The notes beneath the pieces are model-generated. The model made no database searches, was not told where the DNA came from, and worked only from the letters and a program-made list of their open reading frames with translations. The position numbers and the translations under genes are program-made. This document shows positions 56,908 to 64,000 of a stretch of DNA of 64,000 nucleotides, piece by piece. Position 1 is the stretch's first letter. Each line of letters opens with the position of its first letter. Source of the stretch: Acidobacteriota bacterium (GTDB lineage: Bacteria; Acidobacteriota; Terriglobia; Terriglobales; Acidobacteriaceae); NCBI GenBank assembly GCA_021846275.1, contig JAJZBZ010000007.1, positions 1-64,000 of the forward strand, written 5' to 3'.

Positions 56908-58470
56908 CTATGCTTTGCGAGCGCGGACTTTGAACCAGATGGGCGTGCCTTCGAAGCCGAATGCCTCGCGAATCTGGTTTTCGAGGAATCGCTGGAAGGC
57001 GAAGTGAAGCTTGATCTGGCGATCGGTGAAGAGGATGAATGTGGGCGGCGCGATGGCTGCCTGGGTGATGTAAAAAATCCGCACACGCTTGGCCATGGGG
57101 ACGGTGGCGCGCTGGAAGTCGACGCGGTCGAGGAAGCGATTCATCTGTCCGGTGGAGATGCGCTTGCGGCGCTGGCGGCCGATGCGATCGATGGCGCGCA
57201 GGACGCGCTCCAGGTTCTCGTTTTCGGCGGCGGAGATGAATATCACGGGCGCGTAGTGGAGATATTTCAGCGCGTGGCGGACCTGCTCCTCGTAGATTTT
57301 TTTGTCGGCGGGCGGCTTGCCGTCGGTGCGGGCGGTGGTGACGAGATCCCACTTGTTGACGACGAGGATGACGCTGCGGCCGCTCTCGTGGGCGTAGCCG
57401 CCGATGTGGGCGTCGGTGGCGGTGACGCCTTCAGTGGCGTCGATCATGAGCAGGGCTACGTCACAGGCTTCGAGATGGCGTCGCGACATGATGACGGAAA
57501 GTTTTTCAGCCATCAGGTGCGTTTTGCCTTTGCGGCGGATGCCGGCGGTATCGACCAGGCGCAGGCGGCGGCCATTGCGCTCGATGACTTCATCGACGGC
57601 GTCGCGCGTGGTGCCGGCGATGGGGGAAACGATGGCGCGCTGGGTGCCGGTGAGGGCGTTGAGCAGCGTGCTTTTGCCGACGTTGGGACGACCGATGATG
57701 GCGACGGAGATTTCTTCGCAGGTGTCTTCATCGGATGCTTTTTCGCTGGCCGCATCGCTGGCGTCGGTATCGCTCGGTTCGTCGGCTTGCTGCGTGGCGA
57801 AATCAGATTCGGCCAGGTGCTGATCGATACGGGCTTCGCTGGCTTCGCCTGTGATGACCGCTGATTCGAGATCGTCGTCGGTCCAGTCGAGGGATTCTTC
57901 GTCGGCTTGCTGAGTGGCGGCGGTGACTGCGGGCAGACGGTCGAAGACGACTTCGAGCAGGTCTCCGATGCCGCGACCGTGTTCGGCGCTGACGGCGAAG
58001 AGTTCGTGGATGCCGAGCTGGCGGAAGTTTTCGGCGGCGGCTTCGAGCGCGGCGCTCTCGGTCTTGTTGACGACGAGAAATACAGGTTTGCCGCTGCGGA
58101 TGAGCATGCGCGCGAGGTCGTAGTCGGGCGAGGCAAGTTCGGTGCGCACATCGACGACGAAGAGCAGGAGGTCGGCGTCGGCGAGCGCGGTGCGAGCCTG
58201 GCGGAAGATTTCGCTGGGAATTAGGTCGGCGTCGTCGGGGACGATGCCGCCGGTGTCGACGAGGCGCAGGAGTTTGCCGTTCCACTCGACTTCGCCGTAG
58301 ATGCGGTCGCGGGTGATGCCGGGTTCGTCGCCGACGATGGAGCGGCGGGAGTGAGTGAGGCGGTTGAAGAGGGTGGATTTTCCGACGTTGGGACGGCCGA
58401 CGATGGCTACGAGCGGCGCGTCATTGCCGATCGAGGGCGAGGGGATGGCCGATTGGAAGGTTTTGGGCAC
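56908..58470 (-). CDS. der: Ribosome biogenesis GTPase Der (EngA)
   Basis: A 520-residue protein with tandem GTPase domains and a C-terminal KH-like domain. G1 motifs are GRPNVGKSTLFN (25-36) and GRPNVGKSTLLN; the G3 motifs are DTGG and DTAG; G4 is NKTE in the first domain and NKWD in the second. The linker between the domains is long and acidic (about 70 residues with two ATQQADE copies). NKTE in place of NKxD in the first domain is unusual and may alter guanine specificity. Der acts in 50S subunit assembly. The gene is divergent from the helicase gene across about 240 bp. Confidence 0.95.
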   Translation of the reverse strand: MPKTFQSAIPSPSIGNDAPLVAIVGRPNVGKSTLFNRLTHSRRSIVGDEPGITRDRIYGEVEWNGKLLRLVDTGGIVPDDADLIPSEIFRQARTALADADLLLFVVDVRTELASPDYDLARMLIRSGKPVFLVVNKTESAALEAAAENFRQLGIHELFAVSAEHGRGIGDLLEVVFDRLPAVTAATQQADEESLDWTDDDLESAVITGEASEARIDQHLAESDFATQQADEPSDTDASDAASEKASDEDTCEEISVAIIGRPNVGKSTLLNALTGTQRAIVSPIAGTTRDAVDEVIERNGRRLRLVDTAGIRRKGKTHLMAEKLSVIMSRRHLEACDVALLMIDATEGVTATDAHIGGYAHESGRSVILVVNKWDLVTTARTDGKPPADKKIYEEQVRHALKYLHYAPVIFISAAENENLERVLRAIDRIGRQRRKRISTGQMNRFLDRVDFQRATVPMAKRVRIFYITQAAIAPPTFILFTDRQIKLHFAFQRFLENQIREAFGFEGTPIWFKVRARKA

Positions 58471-58711
58471 GGAAACTCCAGTTCTGGTTGCGCAGTTGAG
58501 GCGGATTGCATTCTCGGACGGAGACGAGCCTTGTCTGCGGCTTGATCTTCCGCGGCTTGATTCTCTGCGGCCTGTTTGTTGCGCTTCTCTTTTATTGTCT
58601 ATCAGCGCGTGGACGGAGTCGAGCGAGGCGCAACGGAGCGCAGGCGCTGAGCCGTGGTTGTCGCTAGTATGAAGAAGCAGCCTATTTCAGAGCAGGCCGG
58701 GGAAGCGCGAA

Positions 58712-60724
58712 TTGTCTGACTCCAATTCATCGTTGCAACAGGTGGCGGCGGGCGCGGCGGTCGAGCGCGCGCTGCCGTCGCTGTATGCGTTTTTTGCGCC
58801 CGGCGGCGTGCTGGAGCAATCTTCGCTGCCGTTTGAATCGAGACCGGGGCAACTCGCGATGGCGCGCGCCGTGGAGCAGGCGCTGGACGAGCGGCGGCAT
58901 CTGATTGTGGAAGCGGGAACGGGCACGGGTAAGACGCTGGCGTATCTGTTGCCGGCGCTGCGGTCGGGTCGGCGGGTGACTGTTTCGACGGGCACGAAGG
59001 CGCTGCAGGACCAGTTGATCTCGCGCGATGTGCCGCTGCTGGAGTCGCTGCTGGGGCCGCTGAGGGTGTGCGTGATGAAGGGCCGGGCGAATTATCTGTG
59101 TCGGCACAAGCTGGTGACTCTGGGGCGGCAGCCGGTGCTGTCGGGGCTGGAGTTGAAGCGGGAGTTGACCCGGATTGTGGAGTGGGAACAGGAGACGGAG
59201 ACGGGCGACCGCGCGGAGCTGGCTGAGCTGCCGGAGGCAAGCGATCTGTGGTCGCGGATCGACGCGCGGAGCGAGGCTTGTCTGGGATCGACGTGTCCGG
59301 ATTATCAGCGATGCTTCATTACGGAGATGCGTCGGAGGGCGCTCGAAAGCGACCTGATTATTGTGAATCACCACTTGTTTTTCGCTGATCTGGCGGTGAG
59401 GCGCGAGGCGGCGGGCGCGCCGGATGCGGGCGTGTTGCCGGAGGCTGCGGCGGTGATCTTTGACGAGGCGCATGAACTGGAGTCGGTGGCGAGCAGCTAC
59501 TTCGGGATTGCGGTGAGCAATCAGCGATTTGAGAATCTGGCGCGCGATCTGGAGTCGGTGTATCGCGACCATCCGGAGACGGCGGCACAGGTTCACTTTA
59601 CGGCGCAGCAGATGCTGGATCGCGCGCGGCTGTTTTTTCATCTGCTGCCGATTGCCGAGGATGGTCGCGAGCCGTTCACCGAGCGCGAGGAGTTTCTGGA
59701 GACGAGCGGCGACCAGTATCTGGGGGTGCGCAGCACGCTGATGCGGCTGGAGGCGGAGCTGGATCAGTTGCGCGGCGTGGACGAGGCGGCGGGACTGCGT
59801 CGGCGGGTGGCGCAGTTGCGAACCGAGCTTGAGTTTGTGCTGGAGTCGAACTCCGGGAACATGGTGTATTGGCTGGAGCGTCGCGCGGCAGGCGGGCTGC
59901 GGCAGCAGGCGAGGACGACGCTGATTCAGGCGACGCCGATCGATGTTTCGTCGCTGCTGGAGGATCATCTCTTTGAAAGCATTCCGAGCGTGATTCTGAC
60001 CTCGGCGACGCTGACGGTGCAGGGAGGGTTTGAGCATATTCGCGCGCGGCTGGGACTGAGGGATGCGCGCGAGCTGGTGGTGCCGTCGCACTTTCGCTAT
60101 GAAGAGCAGGCGCTGCTGTATCTGCCGCCGCAGATGCCGGACCCGCGCGCGCCGAATTTTCAGAGCGAGGCGGTGGAGTGCATACGGCGCGTGCTGGAGA
60201 TCACGCGGGGGCGGGCGTTTTGTCTGTTTACGAGCTACAGCCAGATGAGGGAGATCAGCGAACGGTTGCAGGAGCGGATTGGTTTTCCGATTCTGCTGCA
60301 CGGGACGGCTCCGCGCAATGTTCTGCTGGAGCGGTTCCGCGAGACGCCGAATGCGGTCCTGTTTGGGACATCGAGTTTCTGGCAGGGCGTGGATGTGCAG
60401 GGCGAGGCGCTGAGCTGCGTGGTGATTGATCGGCTGCCGTTTGCGGTGCCGAATGATCCGGTGGTGGCGGCGCGGATGCGGGCGATTGAGGAGGCGGGTG
60501 GAAATCCCTTTTTCGATTATCAGATTCCGTCGGCGGTGATTACGCTGAAGCAGGGATTTGGTCGGCTGATTCGCTCACTGGATGACCGCGGCGTGCTGGT
60601 TCTGCTGGACCCGCGCGTGAGGCAGAAGCGGTATGGGCGGGTGTTTCTGGAGAGTTTGCCGCCGTACAGGCAGACGCGCGAGCTGAGCGATGTGGAAGAG
60701 TTCTTCGCGGCTGAGGCGCGCTGA
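58712..60724 (+). CDS. dinG: DinG/XPD-type ATP-dependent DNA helicase with Fe-S cluster
   Basis: A 670-residue superfamily 2 helicase starting at TTG 58712 (LSDSNSS) after GGGGAAG. Walker A is GTGTGKT (69-75), Walker B is DEAHEL, and the C-terminal helicase part has LTSATLTVQGGFEHI, FTSYSQMREI, GTSSFWQGVDVQGEAL and QGFGRLIRSLDDRG. Four cysteines (YLCRHK, EACLGSTCPDY, QRCF) fit the [4Fe-4S] cluster of XPD/DinG proteins. Such helicases unwind DNA 5' to 3', including R-loops and damaged forks. It is a single gene followed 84 bp later by the aldehyde dehydrogenase gene. Confidence 0.88.
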   Translation: MSDSNSSLQQVAAGAAVERALPSLYAFFAPGGVLEQSSLPFESRPGQLAMARAVEQALDERRHLIVEAGTGTGKTLAYLLPALRSGRRVTVSTGTKALQDQLISRDVPLLESLLGPLRVCVMKGRANYLCRHKLVTLGRQPVLSGLELKRELTRIVEWEQETETGDRAELAELPEASDLWSRIDARSEACLGSTCPDYQRCFITEMRRRALESDLIIVNHHLFFADLAVRREAAGAPDAGVLPEAAAVIFDEAHELESVASSYFGIAVSNQRFENLARDLESVYRDHPETAAQVHFTAQQMLDRARLFFHLLPIAEDGREPFTEREEFLETSGDQYLGVRSTLMRLEAELDQLRGVDEAAGLRRRVAQLRTELEFVLESNSGNMVYWLERRAAGGLRQQARTTLIQATPIDVSSLLEDHLFESIPSVILTSATLTVQGGFEHIRARLGLRDARELVVPSHFRYEEQALLYLPPQMPDPRAPNFQSEAVECIRRVLEITRGRAFCLFTSYSQMREISERLQERIGFPILLHGTAPRNVLLERFRETPNAVLFGTSSFWQGVDVQGEALSCVVIDRLPFAVPNDPVVAARMRAIEEAGGNPFFDYQIPSAVITLKQGFGRLIRSLDDRGVLVLLDPRVRQKRYGRVFLESLPPYRQTRELSDVEEFFAAEAR

Positions 60725-60808
60725 TTTTTTCGCTGGACGGAGGAACGGGAAATCTCGATTTGGATGGGGTGGTCACCTGCTCCGCCGGTCGGGTATGATC
60801 GTTCGGTG

Positions 60809-62380
60809 ATGGAAACGAAAACTGCTTTTCCGACCCCGTTTGTGAATGAACCGTTTACGAATTTTGCCGATCCGGCGCAGGCTGGCGCGATGCGCGAGGC
60901 GCTGCGGCTGGTGGGCGCGCAGCTTGGACGCGAGTACGCGCTGGTGATCGGCGGCCGGCGCGTGGAGACGGCGGGCAAGATTCGCTCGCTCGATCCGGCG
61001 CGGCCGGCGCGGGTGGTGGGCGTTCACCAGAAGGCGGAAGCCGAGCACGCTCCGCAGGCGATGGAAGCGGCGCTGGCGGCGTTTGAAAGCTGGAGCCGGA
61101 CGACGGCAGAGGTGCGCGCGGCGCTGCTGTTTCGCGCGGCAGAGATCATACGCAGGCGCAAGCATGAGTTTTCGGCGTGGCTGGTTTACGAGGTGGGCAA
61201 GAACTGGGCCGAGGCGGACGCGGATACGGCGGAGACGATTGATTTTCTGGAGTTCTATGGACGCGAGGCGCTGCGGCTGGACCAGGCGACGACGCCGATT
61301 CAACTGCCGGGCGAGCGGAATCTGCTGCGCTATATTCCGCTGGGCGTGGGCGCGGTGATTCCGCCGTGGAATTTTCCGTTTGCGATCATGGCGGGGATGA
61401 CGAGCGCGGCGATTGTGACGGGAAACACGGTGATCCTGAAGCCGTCGAGCGACTCGCCGACGATTGCCGCGCAGTTTGTGGCGGTGCTGGAAGAGGCTGG
61501 ACTGCCGCCGGGCGTGGTGAACTTCTGTCCTGGTTCGGGAGCGACGTTCGGGAATGCGATTGTGGAGCACCCACGGACGCGCTTCATTGCGTTTACCGGA
61601 TCGAAAGCCGTGGGTCTGGATATTCACGAGCGCGCGGCGCGGACGCAGCCGGGGCAGATCTGGATCAAGCGCACGGTGCTCGAGATGGGCGGCAAGGATT
61701 CGATTCTGGTGTGCGCGGATGCTGATCTGGACGCGGCGGCGGATGGGGTTGTGGCGTCGGCGTTTGGATTCAGCGGGCAGAAGTGCTCGGCGTGCTCGCG
61801 CGCGATTCTGGAGGCACCGATTTACGATGCGATGGTCGAAAAGATTCGCGAGCGCGTGGCGCGGCTGACGGTGGGCGACCCGGTGGAGAACCACAATCTT
61901 GGTCCGGTGGTGAACCGGGCGGCGATGGAGAGCATTCTCGGCTACATGGAAAAAGGCAAGGCTGAGGGACGGCTGATCGCGGGCGGGAAAGCGGTGGCGA
62001 ATGCTGAGGGCGGATTTTTTCTGGAGCCGACGGTGATTGCCGATATTGCGCCGGATGCGGTGATTGCGCAGGAGGAGATTTTCGGGCCGGTGCTGGCGCT
62101 GATTCGAGTGGCGGATTTTGAGCAGGGGATGGCGGTGGCGAACAACACCGAATATGGACTGACGGGCGCGATTTATACGCGGGATCGCGCGCGGCTGGAT
62201 CGGGCGACGCGCGACTTTCATGTGGGCAATCTGTATCTGAACCGCAAGTGCACGGGCGCGATGGTGGGCGCGCATCCCTTCGGCGGATTCAATATGAGCG
62301 GGACGGACTCGAAGGCCGGCGGGCCGGATTATCTGCTGCTGTTTACGCAGGCGAAGTCGATTGCGGAGCGGCTGGGCTGA
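60809..62380 (+). CDS. L-glutamate gamma-semialdehyde dehydrogenase (PruA/RocA-like)
   Basis: A 523-residue aldehyde dehydrogenase of the delta-1-pyrroline-5-carboxylate type. The N-terminal opening FVNEPFTNFADP and YALVIGGRRVET fit RocA/PruA proteins. Catalytic residues: Asn in IPPWNFPFAIMAG, Glu in VLEMGGKDSILV and Cys in GFSGQKCSACSRAIL. The C-terminal part AHPFGGFNMSGTDSKAGGPDYLLLF is diagnostic for this subgroup. It oxidises glutamate semialdehyde to glutamate with NAD+ in proline and arginine catabolism. A proline dehydrogenase gene, the usual partner, is not in the window. Confidence 0.9.
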   Translation: METKTAFPTPFVNEPFTNFADPAQAGAMREALRLVGAQLGREYALVIGGRRVETAGKIRSLDPARPARVVGVHQKAEAEHAPQAMEAALAAFESWSRTTAEVRAALLFRAAEIIRRRKHEFSAWLVYEVGKNWAEADADTAETIDFLEFYGREALRLDQATTPIQLPGERNLLRYIPLGVGAVIPPWNFPFAIMAGMTSAAIVTGNTVILKPSSDSPTIAAQFVAVLEEAGLPPGVVNFCPGSGATFGNAIVEHPRTRFIAFTGSKAVGLDIHERAARTQPGQIWIKRTVLEMGGKDSILVCADADLDAAADGVVASAFGFSGQKCSACSRAILEAPIYDAMVEKIRERVARLTVGDPVENHNLGPVVNRAAMESILGYMEKGKAEGRLIAGGKAVANAEGGFFLEPTVIADIAPDAVIAQEEIFGPVLALIRVADFEQGMAVANNTEYGLTGAIYTRDRARLDRATRDFHVGNLYLNRKCTGAMVGAHPFGGFNMSGTDSKAGGPDYLLLFTQAKSIAERLG

Positions 62381-62485
62381 GGCTTCAGGGCTGACGTTTT
62401 GGAGGGTTCCGACGCTGACGGGTGACAGCTTGTCGGCACTTGCCGTGCGGATTGCACGGCGTTGCATGACAGGGCTGAGATTGGC

Positions 62486-62851
62486 TCAGGCTTCGCCCAA
62501 GGCGGGGCGTTCGGCATCACTGGCGCGCGCGGCGGAACGCTTTTCGATGTAGACGACGCTGAAGACCAGGCCGACCAGAAAACAACCCAGAGCGCCGTAC
62601 TCGACGCCGGAGAGCGTTCGATCTTCCTGTTCGGTTTCAAAAACGGTGACGCCGTGGATCTGGCGCGGGGTCATGCGAAGTGTCTGCGGGTCGGGGACGC
62701 GCGGCAGATTGGCCAGATAGCTGGTGGAGAGAATGGTGCTGACGACGAGACCGAAGATGCCGGGAACGAGGAAGAGCATCGAGAAGAACTGAAGCAGCGG
62801 AAGCGGATTCTGTTTGTCGGATTTCATGCTGATTCCATTTTCTGGCGGCAT
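62486..62851 (-). CDS. Small two-helix membrane protein, unknown
   Basis: A 121-residue product from ATG 62851 (ATG 62827, MKSDKQN, is equally possible). Hydrophobic helices lie at about 20-43 (FFSMLFLVPGIFGLVVSTIL) and 85-105 (LGCFLVGLVFSVVYIEKRS), with a polar loop between them containing MTPRQIHGVTVFETEQEDRT. The C-terminus is Ala/Glu-rich. No recognised domain. It is convergent with the aldehyde dehydrogenase gene, 105 bp apart. Confidence 0.6.
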   Translation of the reverse strand: MPPENGISMKSDKQNPLPLLQFFSMLFLVPGIFGLVVSTILSTSYLANLPRVPDPQTLRMTPRQIHGVTVFETEQEDRTLSGVEYGALGCFLVGLVFSVVYIEKRSAARASDAERPALGEA

Positions 62852-63155
62852 CGACCTTGTTCCTGGATAGGAAGCTGCGTCATCGAGAAACTTTGCCCTG
62901 ATCGAGACACGCAAGTAAGATCAGGTTTGTTTTTGGGAACGAGTTTCGTGATTTCCGCTGGAAGCTGTTTTGCTGTTCAGCGGGTATCCGTGTCCTGTGT
63001 CCACCGAATTCAGCGCGGTTTCCGGTGATCAGTCGCGCGTGACAGCATTCCATCCCCGGACTGATGCGGCGCGACTGCCAGACTTAAGGGTGGCGTTCCA
63101 GCATCTTATTCGTCAAGACTAACTTGGGTAATTTCCGGAAGAACATGAAGTAACT
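62852..63155. other. Non-coding gap
   Basis: No protein gene is supported. One inverted repeat, CCTGATC at 62897-62903 and GATCAGG at 62919-62925, is followed by TTTGTTTTTGG on the plus strand and resembles a weak terminator or operator. The rest shows no recognisable feature. Confidence 0.5.
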
Positions 63156-63707
63156 CTAATTTGCACTTTTAATAGCTAAAGGTAATCGGGCGTGGTTACT
63201 TCTTGCGGTCACCGGACTGGCTTCAAAGCTGGCGATGGTCCAGCGTCCGCTTGTGTCGCGGACGTAGACGTGGGTGTAGCGGTAGCGGCCGTCGAGCGAG
63301 GTCTGACCGTCGGAGCCGTGAAGCTCGGCGACGGAGGTGACGACGGCGGTCTGGGGAAAGAGTCTGATCTTCTGGTCAGAGAGTGTCAACTGGGTGATGC
63401 GAAACGCGCCGGATTGGATCTCGGCGAGCGTGTCGCTGCGGCTTTTGATGGTGCCGTTGGCGCTGATGCCGATGTAATCGGAATTGAGCAGATTTGCCAG
63501 GCTTTGCGTGTCCTGTCGCAGGAGCGCGACGCGCCATTGCTGTTCGATGAGCCGGATCTGGTGGCGAAATTCGTGGCGCTGGCTGCGCGGCGCGGGAGCC
63601 GCTGCCGACAAGCCGACGGCGCTGAAGGCGAGGGACGGGCAGAGAAGAATCGCGGCAAGCGCGAGAGGGAATCGACGAACGGACGAGCGTGAGCGGTGGC
63701 TTCGCAT
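63156..63707 (-). CDS. Exported NTF2/SnoaL-like domain protein
   Basis: A 183-residue protein from ATG 63707 with a signal helix (about 10-35, ending SAVGLSAAA). The mature part has the cone-shaped alpha+beta pattern of DUF4440/SnoaL-like proteins: RLIEQQWRVALLRQDTQSLANLLNSDYIGI, then KSRSDTLAEI and strands with YRYTHVYVRDTSGRWTIASFEAS. Such domains often bind small ligands or hydrolyse them; no catalytic residue can be assigned. It is transcribed alone. Spacing to the monooxygenase gene at the right edge is 117 bp on the same strand. Confidence 0.75.
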   Translation of the reverse strand: MRSHRSRSSVRRFPLALAAILLCPSLAFSAVGLSAAAPAPRSQRHEFRHQIRLIEQQWRVALLRQDTQSLANLLNSDYIGISANGTIKSRSDTLAEIQSGAFRITQLTLSDQKIRLFPQTAVVTSVAELHGSDGQTSLDGRYRYTHVYVRDTSGRWTIASFEASPVTARSNHARLPLAIKSAN

Positions 63708-63824
63708 CGTATCGCCATCGTAGCCCCGGAGCGCTGGGGTCGTAAAGGAAATTCCCATGAATTTCCCGTCAGGGTGCGGGAGCGGGAACGGTGGCGCGGT
63801 AGGGGTGCGAGGAGGAAATTGGCG

Positions 63825-64000
63825 CTACTCGATGGAGCGCAGGTTTTCGACGGAGCGATCTTTCATGCGCTGGTAGAGGCCGCCGATGGCGTGGCGCTCA
63901 AAGTGTGCTGAGGCGCGATGCGCGTCGAGCGCCGAGGGATCGACGTACTGCTCGAAGATGAGCAGGGTGTCGGGATCTTCTTCGAGCGTGAGCGGGATGT
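63825..64000 (-). CDS. Antibiotic biosynthesis monooxygenase (ABM) domain protein, partial
   Basis: The last 58 codons of a gene that enters from the right edge. The visible text LEEDPDTLLIFEQYVDPSALDAHRASAHFERH followed by LYQRMKDRSVENL is the second half of a quinol monooxygenase/ABM domain (a ferredoxin-like fold of about 95-100 residues); the conserved Glu-Gln-Tyr and AHRAS-HF pattern supports it. These proteins act as dimers on quinols or haem-like compounds. Start and upstream context are outside the window. Confidence 0.75.
   Translation of the reverse strand, partial: IPLTLEEDPDTLLIFEQYVDPSALDAHRASAHFERHAIGGLYQRMKDRSVENLRSIE

Overview
The window looks like chromosomal DNA of an acidobacterium, most likely of the Acidobacteriaceae/Terriglobia type. 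The reasons are high GC, several families typical of that phylum (a secreted VWFA-related protein, a carboxypeptidase-regulatory-domain TonB-dependent receptor, an exported S9 peptidase next to a type B esterase, a DUF255 thioredoxin-fold protein) and an outer-membrane LptE lipoprotein. The assignment rests on gene content only; no rRNA or tRNA gene was seen.

Layout. 1-6 kb: a surface-polysaccharide block (two paralogous polytopic membrane proteins, a GT2 and a GT9 glycosyltransferase, and an acyl carrier protein gene cut short beside what looks like an IS5-type transposase start). 6-12 kb: a small membrane protein and a PaoABC-type molybdenum aldehyde oxidoreductase operon with its XdhC chaperone. 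12-18 kb: lptE, a short EamA protein, a stretch of mobile-element debris containing an FtsH C-terminus fused in frame to a transposase N-terminus, a DUF255 protein, holA and a hemerythrin. 18-25 kb: a small hypothetical, a drug/metabolite transporter, an exported hypothetical, a PP2C phosphatase, a 3-hydroxyacyl-CoA dehydrogenase and a metallo-beta-lactamase-fold hydrolase. 25-36 kb: pheS-pheT, a coiled-coil protein, zapA, a tiny exported peptide followed by a seven-helix membrane protein, an EamA transporter and gyrB, all enclosed by two roughly 1 kb inverted copies of a complex non-coding repeat. 36-42 kb: rplT, rpmI and infC, with two exported hydrolase genes lodged between infC and rpmI; infC appears to start at AUC. 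42-53 kb: dienelactone hydrolase, sugar-isomerase-like protein, VWA protein, an exported Cys/His-rich protein, TonB receptor, an exported TIM-barrel glycosidase-like protein and a GH57 enzyme. 53-64 kb: a short copy of the repeat, small membrane proteins, a cytochrome c lipoprotein, a D-Ala-D-Ala carboxypeptidase, der, a DinG/XPD-type helicase, a PruA-type aldehyde dehydrogenase, and small genes to the right edge.

Most genes are housekeeping or ordinary metabolic genes. The parts that ordinary annotation does not explain are the mosaic repeat family (arms at about 24.7-25.64 and 34.93-35.99 kb, short copy at 53.03-53.23 kb), the exported-peptide/seven-helix pair at 30 kb, the FtsH-transposase chimera at 13.2-13.8 kb and the split infC/rpmI-rplT locus. 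All calls were made by reading the sequence; no database search was run.
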